Part shown: positions 16,417 to 26,376 of the stretch, piece after piece
Numbering within the stretch: the stretch's first letter is position 1
How the letters are laid out: every line of letters begins with the position of its first letter
Source: an uncultured Porphyromonadaceae bacterium
GTDB lineage: Bacteria > Bacteroidota > Bacteroidia > Bacteroidales > Muribaculaceae
NCBI GenBank assembly: GCA_937989585.1
Contig: CALKRW010000065.1
Span: 67,643-131,642, forward strand
Length of the DNA stretch: 64,000 nt
Reading direction: 5' to 3'
Position numbers and translations under genes: made by a program
The notes under the pieces: generated by a model
What the model was told of the DNA's origin: nothing
Database searches by the model: none
Seen by the model: the letters and a program-made list of their open reading frames with translations, nothing else

Positions 16417-18699
16417 CTATTTAGTTTCTTCTATTTTGTTATAATCCTGAACACTTTCGGCTTCGTCGCGCTGACGGACCTTCTTTCCACCCGAGAAACG
16501 CCATGTCAGGGTAAATGAAAACGATGTCGTCTTCGTCGAATTACGATAATACGACGTGTATCCGTCGCCTGTTGTTCTGGATTTGCGGCCTTTTGCCCAT
16601 ATGGTCGATTCCAGGGAAAGACGCAGTTTGTTGTCACATAGCGATTTCCAAAGCGAGGCTTTTACATTCCCGACCGGACGCCACGAATAGTTCTCAAAAC
16701 TCATGCCCGTCTCATAGTATGCATTGAGTGAGCCTCCGAATGTCGGGGTAAAGTTAAAATTATTGTCCCACCAGAATTTTCCGCACCATTTTCCTTTAAG
16801 TGTCTCTGTCTTGGAAACGAATATATCCTTCATGGCCGAGGTCTGGAATTTTGTTTTCCACCATTTGGTTGGAGAATAGGAGAACTCGACACGTGCCGCG
16901 AACAGGTCTCGGTATCTTCCGTTTTCCGGTCTGGCCCATGTGATATTTTGATTTTGTGCGTCGACTCCGTGCTCATAATATATGGGCTTTGTCATATGGA
17001 CGTACATGAGCACCATGGAGATATGTGAATCGAAAGCGAAATTTGCCATTGCCTCATGCTGTATCGGCGTGCTTAGATTCGGGTTGCCGCTTGTGTAATG
17101 ATATGGGTCGGAGTAATTCTTATAATTGTTTATCACGCTGTAAGGCATTTCGTCTACGCTGCACTGGTATATAAGTCCGAACATTCTTCCTTTCTGAGGG
17201 TCAGCCATCCACATAAGTGAGGCCTGGGGACAAAGATAGAAATCGTCGAATGATGTCCTGATTCCGGATGTACGGACATCCATGCCGTTGTATTGCAGGG
17301 TCATTCCCGCACTATACATCATTTTCTTAGCCATTCCGGAAAAATTGGCATAGCCCGATGTGACGTGCGCGTCAGCATTGTTTCTCAGTTCATTGTTCCG
17401 GTCATTGTAACGGATATATCGGTAGAATGCACCTCCTTCCAGTTTATTCGTCGGAGAGAAACTATGGGTATATTTGGGGAAGAACTGGAACATATTGATT
17501 TTTTCCTTAGTGCTGTTCTCTGAGTTCCGGATACCGTTTATATCGTATTTTTGGGTCAGGTGATAATTCCTGAAATAGTAGTCACCGGTTACCTCTAGCC
17601 TTGATCCTTTGTCATCTGTATCTAAAATATATTTTGCCACAGTCTGTTGAGAAAAATTACTCTCGGGACCTGAAAGTTTTTCCTCGCTTTCCTGTCTGCT
17701 TTCATCACCTTTCAGAAATGTCTCCACAAGACTTTTCTGATTGTTTCTTGTGGTAAAGTTCCCGATATATTCGGAAATGGCAACTGTGGAACGGCTGTTT
17801 ATCTCATAACTGAGGTTAAGACGATTGGTAAACCTGTTGGACCACGAACGGATCTTTGAGAACATGTTTGTCCGTCTCCCGGAATCGTAAAGATAGTCAT
17901 TATGTTCGTCTCCCAGTAGTTGGTGGTTCTGATAGATGGCGTAATAGTTTAAAGTCCATTTGCCAGAACTTGCGGCAACGACAAAAGTCGGAGAACCGAA
18001 GTTATAGCCGTAGGAGGCCAAGGCTTCTGCATTCAGTCGGAGATAGCCTGAATAACCTCCGTCACGAACCTTTTTTGTTGTGATACGTATGACGCCACCT
18101 TTTTCTGTAGCGCCTTCGCCCGTGGCGATGTAATCAACCTCGATTTTCTCTATATTCTTCGGAAGTATGGCGTCAAGTTCGTCCTGTGATGTAATCTTGA
18201 ATCCGTTGACATATATAACCGGGAATCTTCCCAGAACACTGATTTTGTTTTCCGACACACTTATTCCGGGAAGGAAGGCGAACAAGTTCTGAGCAGTATT
18301 GCAGTTGTCAAGTCCTGTACCGGAAGGATTGAAACTGTAGCCATGTGAGTTGTTTATGATGCGGCTACCAACAATGTTCACCTCTTTGAGTAATTGCTCA
18401 TCTTCCTGCATTGTGATGGTTCCGACGTCTGTCTTGCCATCCAGATTGTGATACAGGCTTTTGTAGCCGATATACGAAAACATCAGCATGCCGGCATCGC
18501 TTCGGTCTGGCAGTTCAAACTGACCGTCCTCCCGGGTAGTAGTTGCCTCAAGATATGCAGAGTCTGCCTTTGACAACAACACTACATTGGCCCCGGGAAG
18601 GGGAGCATTATTGTTATCTACCACACGTCCTTTAATAGTTTGGGCGAAGGAAAATGTCGAACAGAGAAGAGCAAATAAAATAAGTGTGATTTTTTTCAT
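16417..18699 (-). CDS. TonB-dependent-receptor-like outer membrane beta-barrel protein
   Basis: 760 aa with signal peptide (MKKITLILFALLCSTFSFA), a carboxypeptidase-regulatory-like domain beginning TIKGRVVDNNNAPLPGANVVLL (about 21-105), a plug domain with FPVIYVNGFKITSQDELDAILPKNIEKIEVDYIATGEG (about 155-200), and a barrel ending near TTSFSFTLTWRFSGG. The polar tail after that strand (about 25 residues, VRQRDEAESVQDY...) is unusual, because barrels normally end on the last strand. Same architecture as 7987-10281, so the two are distant paralogues. The substrate is unknown. A TAATTTTG promoter element lies about 52 bp upstream of the start. Confidence 0.84.
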   Translation of the reverse strand: MKKITLILFALLCSTFSFAQTIKGRVVDNNNAPLPGANVVLLSKADSAYLEATTTREDGQFELPDRSDAGMLMFSYIGYKSLYHNLDGKTDVGTITMQEDEQLLKEVNIVGSRIINNSHGYSFNPSGTGLDNCNTAQNLFAFLPGISVSENKISVLGRFPVIYVNGFKITSQDELDAILPKNIEKIEVDYIATGEGATEKGGVIRITTKKVRDGGYSGYLRLNAEALASYGYNFGSPTFVVAASSGKWTLNYYAIYQNHQLLGDEHNDYLYDSGRRTNMFSKIRSWSNRFTNRLNLSYEINSRSTVAISEYIGNFTTRNNQKSLVETFLKGDESRQESEEKLSGPESNFSQQTVAKYILDTDDKGSRLEVTGDYYFRNYHLTQKYDINGIRNSENSTKEKINMFQFFPKYTHSFSPTNKLEGGAFYRYIRYNDRNNELRNNADAHVTSGYANFSGMAKKMMYSAGMTLQYNGMDVRTSGIRTSFDDFYLCPQASLMWMADPQKGRMFGLIYQCSVDEMPYSVINNYKNYSDPYHYTSGNPNLSTPIQHEAMANFAFDSHISMVLMYVHMTKPIYYEHGVDAQNQNITWARPENGRYRDLFAARVEFSYSPTKWWKTKFQTSAMKDIFVSKTETLKGKWCGKFWWDNNFNFTPTFGGSLNAYYETGMSFENYSWRPVGNVKASLWKSLCDNKLRLSLESTIWAKGRKSRTTGDGYTSYYRNSTKTTSFSFTLTWRFSGGKKVRQRDEAESVQDYNKIEETK

Positions 18700-18750
18700 T
18701 TTTTGTTTTGAAATTTCTTTAGTGGATGTGGCTTACTTAGAATAATGATG

Positions 18751-18783
18751 CAAAATTACGATGGCAAAGTTTCACCCTCCAAA
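18751..18783 (-). promoter_or_regulatory. Promoter of the 16417-18699 barrel gene
   Basis: Minus-strand TTTG (18780-18783) and TAATTTTG (18751-18758), spacer 21 nt. Confidence 0.7.
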
Positions 18784-18902
18784 ACAAAAGTTTCATATTT
18801 TAAAAATTCCTACCAGGATAAGTACCTGCGAGTGTGACTGTTATATTTTAAGTAAAATTGTATTTTGGAACAGGCTGCTTAAAACTTTCATCTATTGGAA
18901 TC

Positions 18903-20655
18903 CTATCTTAGATTTTTAAGGAGTTTACGGACGTAGATTCCGATGTTGGTCTCGTGCTTGTCGATGCCGAGTTTCTTTCGGATGGCGCTGCTGATATTGA
19001 CATGGCTGCGCTTCTTCATGTAGTTGCCGACCTCCTTGCCACGGAGGCCGATGGCATAGAGACAGACATAGTTGACCTCGTCGGGAGTGAGGCCGTGCTC
19101 CTCGAAATACTGGATGAAGCGCGGATGCGAGACCTGAAAGGCCATGCGGTTGGAGTTCATGAATTCGTCGGTGTTTTCGGTGAGTTCACGTACCCAGATG
19201 TCGTAGGGTTTGCCGTACTGATCGTTGTCGGTGATGTAACTTGCCAGGAGGGAGTTGAGCATCTCGATGCGAATCCGGATGGCCTGCTGGACTTCGGAGG
19301 GAATCTCCTCGGCTGTCTCCAGAAGGTTTTTCAGGCTTTCGCTCTCATTCTCGAGAGTCTCAACGCGATGGGCAAGATTCTCGACCTCGAGTGTCTTGTT
19401 GTCTCTTTCCAACTGGAGATTTCTATTCTCGAGCGAAAGCCGTTCAAGCTCGGACTTAAGGTTCTCGTTCTCGAACTGAGCGGCTTTGGCCTTCTGAACG
19501 GCCAGGTCTTTCTTAACCTTGTTGCTTCGTGCCAGGAGGTACAGAATAAAAGCAAGCATTATAAAGAATGCTATTCCGCCAATGCACGCCCATATTATTT
19601 TATCTTTTTTACGAGCATCTTCCTTGGCCATAAGTTCTATTCTGTGCTTTTCGGCTATAGATTTTGATTTTTGTTCAAATCTATAGTAATTAATGGTATC
19701 CAACTTATGTGTATAATCCCAATAAACTGAAAAAGCATCTTTATATTCTCCCAAATCCCTAAGAACATAAGATGATATTGACTGAAACTTCAGTGTATCA
19801 TATCCGACTTTGCTATCATCTACAGAGCGGAGAATAGCCTTGGCTTTTTCATTCTCGCCCAACTTGTTATAAGCATAGGCGAGATTCAGTGTTCCATAAG
19901 TATCATATTCTACATTATTCTTTTGATTGTCAATTAGATTACTTATTTCATCCTTGGAACCAAATATCATGGCATGAGCCAGCCTATGACCTTGAAAAAC
20001 TTGATTCTGAGTGTCGTCAAGGGAAGTGAATTTATTGCAGATTTTGAGAATGCTGTCTGCCCTGAGGCTGTCCTTGACTATGATTGAGCCGTTCAGGGCC
20101 TTCAGAAGACAATCGAATTCAAGGTACTTGTTATTTTGTGATTTATAGATATCTGCCGCCCGAAGACAGTTGTCGGTATAACCGGCATAGTCATAGAAAT
20201 CCTGATATAAAATCGCCTGAGCGACAAGTGCGCGCCAAGCATAGGGAGTCGGTGATTCCATGTGTGTTGTCAAGGGCACGGGTAAACGAACTCAGGGCAT
20301 TGTCATGGTTGCCTTGGTTGAGGTATATGACACCCTGATAGTAATAGGTGCGGAGTTTCTGGTCGGGGGTGCCGTCCTCGAGATAGTAGTCGATGGCGGG
20401 GCGTAGGACATCGAAGGTGGTAGTGTCGATATAGTTCTTGTCGAGGGCCATGGACATGAGGAGGGCGTAGCGGGCGCGTCCGGCATCTGAGCCGAGGCCC
20501 GAGGTGTCGACACGGCGGAGCACGGCGAGGGCGGAGTCGGGATGCTGCTCCATGAGAGCTTCGGCTCGGTCGAGGGCGGCGTCCTCGCCGGACCGGGAGC
20601 AGTCCGTAACGCAAAGAGCCAACAATATAAGCAAGAGTGTGAGAAGATGTCGCAT
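18903..20655 (-). pseudogene. TPR sensor-regulator with C-terminal HTH, interrupted by a frameshift
   Basis: Two frames form one protein of about 583 aa. The first (20655-20191) has a lipoprotein/export signal (LLLILLALCVTDC) and TPR-like helices (DSALAVLRRVD, YYYQGVIYLNQGNHDNALSSF). The second (18903 to about 20230) continues the TPR array, then has a membrane helix (IWACIGGIAFFIMLAFILYLL), a long coiled coil (VQKAKAAQFENENLKSELERL onward) and a C-terminal LuxR-like segment (TPDEVNYVCLYAIGLRGKEV). The frames join as SLCLAR+LVAQAILYQ if one base near 20229 is removed, so a 1-nt insertion is the simplest cause. Bacteroidales encode many such TPR-TM-HTH regulators. It may be a sequencing error, a true pseudogene or a phase-off allele. 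Confidence 0.72.
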
Positions 20656-20790
20656 AATGAAAATTTACCACGAAGTTACGCAAAATTTTTCAAACATGCG
20701 AAGTTTTAAGTCATGGCGATAGGAAATATGCGGAGAGGGCAGAGTGATTGGGCGTCAGGCAGTGAAACGGGGAGGTTGCAGGAGTAGAGG

Positions 20791-20821
20791 TTGCGGGGAT
20801 GGATGGATTTTTGTAATTTTG
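20791..20821 (+). promoter_or_regulatory. Promoter of the YczE-like gene
   Basis: TTG (20791-20793) and TAATTTTG (20814-20821), spacer 20 nt. Transcription would start near 20828, so the in-frame ATG at 20791 cannot be used and 20875 is the start. Confidence 0.7.
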
Positions 20822-20874
20822 CGGTTGAAAACGGAGTCAGTGATGATTCCCCTGAAAGTTTAATATTTGGTACT

Positions 20875-21624
20875 ATGCAAGGAACTGATCTAAAGAACAA
20901 GGTTTTAGGTTTTGTGTGGCAGCATCTCCTGCTTCTGGTCTCGCTGTTCTTCATGACGTTCGGGGTGTCGCTGTGCGTCCGCTCGGGTCTGGGCAGCGGC
21001 GTTATATCGGCTATACCGATGGTCATGTCACTTGCAGGGGAGGACGGTCTGGCTCCGGGCCTCAGTATCGGGGAATATACATATATAATGAATGGCGTTT
21101 TTGTCGCGCTGCAGGTTCTGATTATGCGTAGGGCTTTTGAGCCGGTGCAGTTGTTTCAACTGCTGGTGGGATTTTTCTTCGGGTACATGCTCGACGTTAA
21201 TATGGCCGTCACCTCACTCATTGATTATGATAGTGTTACGGCTCAGGTGGCAGCCCAGCTGGCGGGTTGTACGGTTCTGGGGGCGGCTATCTCGTTCGAG
21301 ATACGATGCGGCTCGGTGACGATGCCCGGCGAAGGCATTCAGGTGGCAGTCAGCAAGGTTACGGGCAAGCCGTTCCCGACGGTAAAGATCTGCATCGACA
21401 CGCTGCTTGTGGTAATAGCGACAATCATAGGATTTATCTATTTCGGCCGGTGGATGTGGAATGTGGTTGGCGTCGGCACGCTGTTCGCAATGTTCTATGT
21501 GGGCTGCGTGGTGAGATTCGTGGCGAAACGGATAGGATGGTTTGACCGACTGCTGGCATACCGTCCGGGGTTCCGCCGCTACATCTACGGTCTGGCACGG
21601 TTCATCTATCCGCGCCGGTGGTAG
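20875..21624 (+). CDS. YczE/YitT-like integral membrane protein
   Basis: 249 aa with about five membrane helices. The N-terminal motif FFMTFGVSLCVRSGLGSGVISAIPMVMS (about 22-50) and the central SFEIRCGSVTMPGEGIQVAVSKVTGKPFPTVKICIDT (about 140-175) are typical of the YczE/YyaS/YitT group of uncharacterised membrane proteins. Its function is unknown; transport has been suggested for relatives. The C-terminus is basic (RFIYPRRW). The start was chosen from the promoter position. It stands alone: the next gene begins 101 bp downstream. Confidence 0.75.
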   Translation: MQGTDLKNKVLGFVWQHLLLLVSLFFMTFGVSLCVRSGLGSGVISAIPMVMSLAGEDGLAPGLSIGEYTYIMNGVFVALQVLIMRRAFEPVQLFQLLVGFFFGYMLDVNMAVTSLIDYDSVTAQVAAQLAGCTVLGAAISFEIRCGSVTMPGEGIQVAVSKVTGKPFPTVKICIDTLLVVIATIIGFIYFGRWMWNVVGVGTLFAMFYVGCVVRFVAKRIGWFDRLLAYRPGFRRYIYGLARFIYPRRW

Positions 21625-21725
21625 ACTGATCGCACTTCCGCACATAATAATGAACTTTATGTTCGATGGCGATGTTTAATGAGTGACAGCGGCAATGTCG
21701 TCACTGTCATTAATCTAACAGAATC

Positions 21726-22055
21726 ATGCTAAGTACAGAATATAAGTTCGGAGAAGTTCATTGCCTCTGCAGCCAGATTCAGCCAGCAGAAGACAAGGTG
21801 CAGTTCAGAAGCATTTTCAGCAATGCCAACGGAGGCGTTGTCATGGTGGCGCTCAAGGCCGGTCAGCAACTGGACACACATACGGCCCCGGCCGAGGTCA
21901 TGGTGAATGTGCTGGAAGGCGAGATAGAGTTCACGATGGTTGACAAAGTACACACTGTCAAAGCGGGAGAATTCCTGCTTATGGGTGCAGATGTGCGACA
22001 CAGCGTATCGGCCAAGTCAGACGCGAAAGTGATGCTCGTAAAAATAAAACCGTGA
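21726..22055 (+). CDS. Small cupin-domain protein
   Basis: 109 aa, a single beta-barrel cupin. Motif 1 is GQQLDTHTAPAEVMVNVLEGE (about 40-60) and motif 2 KAGEFLLMGADVRHSVSA (about 80-98). These match the H(x)...E(x6)G and the G-x5-P-x-G-x2-H-like pattern, in which His and Glu bind a metal, although one motif-1 His appears replaced by Thr-Ala. Relatives are often sugar- or metal-binding regulators or enzymes of unknown role. A strong hairpin terminates the gene. Confidence 0.82.
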   Translation: MLSTEYKFGEVHCLCSQIQPAEDKVQFRSIFSNANGGVVMVALKAGQQLDTHTAPAEVMVNVLEGEIEFTMVDKVHTVKAGEFLLMGADVRHSVSAKSDAKVMLVKIKP

Positions 22056-22120
22056 TCCATTGACCCAAACAATTCTGTCAGCATCACCCCATAAGCAACA
22101 TAACTGACAATATTTGTGAT

Positions 22121-22164
22121 AAATAAGAATGGCTGTCCTGCTTTGCGGACGGTCATTCTTATTT
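22121..22164 (+). terminator. Terminator of the cupin gene
   Basis: Arms AAATAAGAATGGCTGTCC and GGACGGTCATTCTTATTT pair along 18 positions with two G-U wobbles; 8-nt loop. Confidence 0.8.
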
Positions 22165-22204
22165 ATACATAGAACCATAGTTGACCTGGAAGAATATAAT
22201 GGGA

Positions 22205-22236
22205 TTTGGCGGGTTGGAAAGAATGGTGTAATTTTG
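22205..22236 (+). promoter_or_regulatory. Promoter of the DUF5020-like gene
   Basis: TTTG (22205-22208) and TAATTTTG (22229-22236), spacer 20 nt. The roughly 95-nt leader contains a GCCGGG-ATAGA-CCCGGC hairpin. Confidence 0.75.
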
Positions 22237-22336
22237 GGGCTGTTTTTGAAAATATCACATAGCGACGTAAAACCATTCGAACCGACGAGCCGGGATAGAC
22301 CCGGCACACGAGGTACAATCAATCTTACAAAGAAAA

Positions 22337-23140
22337 ATGAACAGACTATTTATGATGCCTGTCAGGCATGTATCAAGGAGAACGCTAAAGAGATTGTTTG
22401 CAGGTACAGCATTGGCCATGGGGATGCTAAGCGCGACCGCACAAGTCAATGTACAGCTGCATTACGATTTCGGCCGTATGATGAATCCGCACAGCGAAAA
22501 GGACCGCCAGCAGGTGACAGCGACGCTCGAGCAGTTCCGTCCCGACCGTCTTGGCAGTACATTCTACTTCGTGGACTTTGACTTCTACAGCAAGGGCATG
22601 AAAGGGGCGTATGTCGAGTTCGCGCGCGAGTTCAACATCCGGAATGGCCTGGCAGCCCATATAGAATATAACGGCGGCCTGACATCGGGCCACTCGTCGG
22701 AATACGGAAGTCAGTTCCAGCATTGCCTACTTGTTGGTCCGGCCTACAACCTCGCAAGCAAGGACTTCAAACGCACACTCAGTCTTCAGGCAATGTACAA
22801 ACAGTATTTCGAGGGACAGGACAACAAGGCTTATCCAAGTTTTCAGGTGACAGGAGTTTGGGGGCTGACTTTCGGAAGAGACGACATGTTCACCTTCAGC
22901 GGATTCGTAGATATATGGCGTGACCGCCGCGCAAGCGACGGTCACATAAGCCTTACGGTATGTTCGGAACCGCAGTTCTGGTTCAATCTAGACAGCCTGA
23001 AAGGAGTGTCGGGAACAGGACTGAGTCTCGGTACCGAGGTCGAGGTCAGCAACAACTTCATCGTGCCCGCCGAAGGTCACCGCACTTTCTTCTGCAACCC
23101 GACGCTGGCCGTGAAGTGGACGATGGGCAATCCTTTCTGA
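22337..23140 (+). CDS. DUF5020-like outer-membrane protein
   Basis: 267 aa with an N-terminal signal (hydrophobic core TALAMGMLSATAQ, cleavage near 36). The mature protein begins NVQLHYDFGRMM and continues with strand-like segments (STFYFVDFDFYSKGMKGAYVEFAREF, VTGVWGLTFGRDDMFTFSGFVDIWRDR), ending FFCNPTLAVKWTMGNPF. This matches the DUF5020 family, a relative of the Tsx nucleoside channels, so a small outer-membrane pore is likely (inference). It is monocistronic: own promoter upstream and a convergent gene directly downstream. Confidence 0.78.
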   Translation: MNRLFMMPVRHVSRRTLKRLFAGTALAMGMLSATAQVNVQLHYDFGRMMNPHSEKDRQQVTATLEQFRPDRLGSTFYFVDFDFYSKGMKGAYVEFAREFNIRNGLAAHIEYNGGLTSGHSSEYGSQFQHCLLVGPAYNLASKDFKRTLSLQAMYKQYFEGQDNKAYPSFQVTGVWGLTFGRDDMFTFSGFVDIWRDRRASDGHISLTVCSEPQFWFNLDSLKGVSGTGLSLGTEVEVSNNFIVPAEGHRTFFCNPTLAVKWTMGNPF

Positions 23141-26100
23141 TCAGGGACGCTGAAGCGTGACGGCCATAATGCCGATGACAACATCGGGTGACATCGTCTC
23201 GAGCGTCAGCGATGCCAGAGGACGTAGCGGGTCAACGGGAATGTCAAGAAGACAGGCCGCGCCGCCGGGAATTGTCCGGCGGTCGGCCTTCGGTTTTTTC
23301 TCAGCGGGGTTGGTCGAGATATAGAAGCCGTTGGCGTCCCTGTCGCCCTTATCACCGAGACCGAGGGCCTCAAACAGATTCGCGCTGACAAGGCCGCTTC
23401 CCAAGTGCAGACGCTGTAGTCCTGAATCCGCGCCCTTGGCAAAAGCATAGGCATCGCTGTAATAATCCTGCTCTATGGGAGCGAAATTGAAAGGAGGAAT
23501 CAGAGGAACAACCGTCTCGTCCGAACCGTCTGCGTAACGAATACGAATGACGGCGTTCTCGATGTTGGCCTGCATGTGGTTTGTCGAACCGGCGAGCAGG
23601 AGGTAGATATGTTCTGCCTTGCCATCAAGAGGCACTGAAACCGAATCGGGATAATTGTCCCAAAGGGTCGTGTAGGCAATGTTGTGTCCTTCAGAAGGCA
23701 TAGCGAAAGACACACCTGAAGGAGTAGTCAGCGGCCCTCTGCTGAGGATACTGCGCAAAGTGCTGTCGTTAATCTCTGCGGTAATATCAGGGTGGCACCA
23801 CTCACCTATACCCTGCCTGGGAATCTGGAGGGTGGTTACAGAAGGACGCGGAGAAAGATATTCATTGTTGAATATATCAGAGACATTGGCGTTATAGCTA
23901 CCTGTCAGATCTACGGTCTCACATTTGCCTGACTTAACATCATCAAAACCGCCTGTAAGGGCAACGCCATTCTCAGTCGAGACAGCGGCGACTTCAGGCA
24001 GCCACCATGAGATGTCACCGTCCTTGACCTGGGTAAAGTTTACCGGGCCTTCGGCTCGGGTGAGACCGGTCGGGTGAGGAACAAGTTTCGAAGTACCCTT
24101 GATGACGATGTCAAGTTCAGGGTCTGTACCTGCCTCTATTGAAATTCTCGGCATACCGATAGAGTTCTCGGCACTTGCCCAGACCGCAGGCTTGCCGTTG
24201 ACGGTCACTGCGTCGACTGAAGTCACAGGGACAGTCAGGACAAGGGGAACGGTCCGCCCATTCTTCATATAACGGTTGGAGACATGATAAGCAGTGGTGT
24301 TGCCATCGCGCCTGAATGAATAGGAAATGTCAGGAAGGTCGACAGAGGCCGAATCCCAATCGGACGGGAAACCCGGGACTAAAGAGACTCTTGCATCGGA
24401 TGACAGCAGATCAGGGCGGATTCCGAAGAGACCTTCGGTCAGAGCACGGCTCCAGACACCCACAGGATCGGCGAAATCGCGGTAACATTCGCCGCGAGCG
24501 GCATCGTAGTAACTGATCTGACCGAAATTCAATGGCGACGCGCCAAGATACATATTGTCTGCAACAACTCCCTTCATCAGCGCGTATGCCTCGTCGGCAC
24601 GTCCGGCCTGCCAATAGGCAAGGGCTGTATGAATGACCTCGGCGATAGCGACATTGTTTATACTCCAGGAATATGGCTTCCAGTCAGTCGTCGATATCGT
24701 AAACAGATCTTTTTCCATTCCCTCTCCAACAACCGGAATGCGTGGTATGACGCTATCGACGTAGACTGTAGCGGCATAATTGCGGAACGGGTCAGCGATC
24801 TCGGAATCAACAGCATGGTAGACTGTCCACAAGGCAGCCGACGGATGGAGTCGCTTATGACCGCCATATTCGCGATATTCGGCCCAATGTCCCTTCTCGG
24901 GAACCCAGAGCACACTGTCGATGGCACGGCCAATGGCCAATGCCTCATCGCGATATGGCTCAGGATCCTCGCCAATGGCCTCGGCAACCTGAGCCGCCAG
25001 AGTGTTGGCGAAACAGTTATATGCCGAAGAATGGGTCACAGGTCCTCCGCCGTAATACAGGGCATCACTCGCCCAGATACAGCAATTCGCATCGTAAAGG
25101 TGGTCACCGTCCGGATCGAAATTCAGTTTTTCCCAAGCGAGATGCCTCTTCACGACAGGGAAAAGAGAACGCATGGCCGAGGTATCGCCAGTAGCACGAA
25201 AGTGGCGCATCATGGCGTCGATATAGACCAGGTTCATGTCGTAGTGCGACATCTCTTCAGTGTTGCCAGGTCGACGGCATATGTAGCCGTTGCTGTACAT
25301 CGGTGTTCCCCACTTATGAACACCACGCGCCAGATTCTTGGCCGTATCCTGCTGCGGATGAGGGAATATAGCCGGACGGTCGACAATCTGGTTACGGGCG
25401 TAGGTATTGAAGTGCACAAGCGCACGGTCATGACGGCCTATCGCGTCGCCGACATAGGCTCCGCGCCAGCCAAGATGGGGAGTGCGCCAGCCTATAGAGC
25501 CATGCAGCCATGCGTTGCCTCCCCAGATGCCGTCAGCCGCAACCGCCAGGGCACCCGCAATGGGATTCAGGAATGAATCGGGGGTAGAAAAACGGAATGT
25601 GGAGGTCAGTTCGGAACGTTCCTTCTCGGCCTTCGCAAGAAGCTCCGCACCATTTCCCGATGGGAGATCTCCCTTAGGGGAAAGTACAATGTACTTCGTC
25701 TGGCCCGGCTTAAGTTGAATCGTGCCCTCATAATACGGAGTAGCAGTAATAGTGTACGACCTGGCCGGAATCAACAGCGAAATATGCCTACGTTCCTTCT
25801 TGCCGTACTCAATTGTGACCTTATCCTTGTTCACCTTATATATATTGCCTGCGCAATACTCTGGCCTGAGGTCAAAGCAGGTCGGATCGTCGACGCCGAG
25901 GTCTCCCTCACGGTGAAATTTCTTGTCTGCGACACCACCGAAACGAACCGGAATGTCGACCGTCCTGGAATTGGTATTATGTATGGCCCAGACGGCGAAA
26001 TCAGTGTCACGGCCGACCTGGACCTCAACGGTCACCCCACCCTGCTCATAGTCCATGCGCCCAGGCGTGTACCGGGCGATGCAGTCACCGGCAGGCAGAG

Positions 26101-26332
26101 TCAGGCGAAGATTACCTCCCATACGGGGGAGATAGACACCAAACTCAGGCATGTCGGAGCAATCGACACGGAAACCGGAATGCGCACCGTAGAGTCCACG
26201 GTTGAAACGGGCCTGACCATTGACCGCGACAGCGGATAGTCCATCTGGACGGTAATGCGCCGGCCGCATCCCGGCATTAAGCATGAATAAAGTCTGGGAT
26301 AGGAATAATAAGACTATACCGATTCGAAACAT
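23141..26332 (-). CDS. DUF4450-type glycoside hydrolase-like protein
   Basis: 1063 aa, exported (signal about 1-20). The N-terminal beta-sandwich starts MRPAHYRPDGLSAVAVNGQARFNRGLYG, diagnostic of the DUF4450 family found in Bacteroides pectin loci. The centre (about 250-640) is an (alpha/alpha)6 six-hairpin domain (GGNAWLHGSIGWRTPHLGWRGAYVGDAIG, LVYIDAMMRHFRATGDTSAM, LYYGGGPVTHSSAYNCF). The C-terminal beta domains carry the YLLLAGSTNHMQ-type segment. The activity is not assigned; an exo-glycosidase acting on rhamnogalacturonan side chains is plausible from context. It is the last gene of the cluster, 44 bp after its neighbour. Confidence 0.75.
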   Translation of the reverse strand: MFRIGIVLLFLSQTLFMLNAGMRPAHYRPDGLSAVAVNGQARFNRGLYGAHSGFRVDCSDMPEFGVYLPRMGGNLRLTLPAGDCIARYTPGRMDYEQGGVTVEVQVGRDTDFAVWAIHNTNSRTVDIPVRFGGVADKKFHREGDLGVDDPTCFDLRPEYCAGNIYKVNKDKVTIEYGKKERRHISLLIPARSYTITATPYYEGTIQLKPGQTKYIVLSPKGDLPSGNGAELLAKAEKERSELTSTFRFSTPDSFLNPIAGALAVAADGIWGGNAWLHGSIGWRTPHLGWRGAYVGDAIGRHDRALVHFNTYARNQIVDRPAIFPHPQQDTAKNLARGVHKWGTPMYSNGYICRRPGNTEEMSHYDMNLVYIDAMMRHFRATGDTSAMRSLFPVVKRHLAWEKLNFDPDGDHLYDANCCIWASDALYYGGGPVTHSSAYNCFANTLAAQVAEAIGEDPEPYRDEALAIGRAIDSVLWVPEKGHWAEYREYGGHKRLHPSAALWTVYHAVDSEIADPFRNYAATVYVDSVIPRIPVVGEGMEKDLFTISTTDWKPYSWSINNVAIAEVIHTALAYWQAGRADEAYALMKGVVADNMYLGASPLNFGQISYYDAARGECYRDFADPVGVWSRALTEGLFGIRPDLLSSDARVSLVPGFPSDWDSASVDLPDISYSFRRDGNTTAYHVSNRYMKNGRTVPLVLTVPVTSVDAVTVNGKPAVWASAENSIGMPRISIEAGTDPELDIVIKGTSKLVPHPTGLTRAEGPVNFTQVKDGDISWWLPEVAAVSTENGVALTGGFDDVKSGKCETVDLTGSYNANVSDIFNNEYLSPRPSVTTLQIPRQGIGEWCHPDITAEINDSTLRSILSRGPLTTPSGVSFAMPSEGHNIAYTTLWDNYPDSVSVPLDGKAEHIYLLLAGSTNHMQANIENAVIRIRYADGSDETVVPLIPPFNFAPIEQDYYSDAYAFAKGADSGLQRLHLGSGLVSANLFEALGLGDKGDRDANGFYISTNPAEKKPKADRRTIPGGAACLLDIPVDPLRPLASLTLETMSPDVVIGIMAVTLQRP

Positions 26333-26376
26333 ATTAATGTCTATGTGGTGAAAGAAATCTTAGAATTGTCAGATGA

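Noticed and set aside
7987..18699. SusC/SusD polysaccharide utilisation pairs
   Set aside because: Both barrel proteins are about 760 aa, shorter than SusC, and no SusD-like lipoprotein is adjacent.
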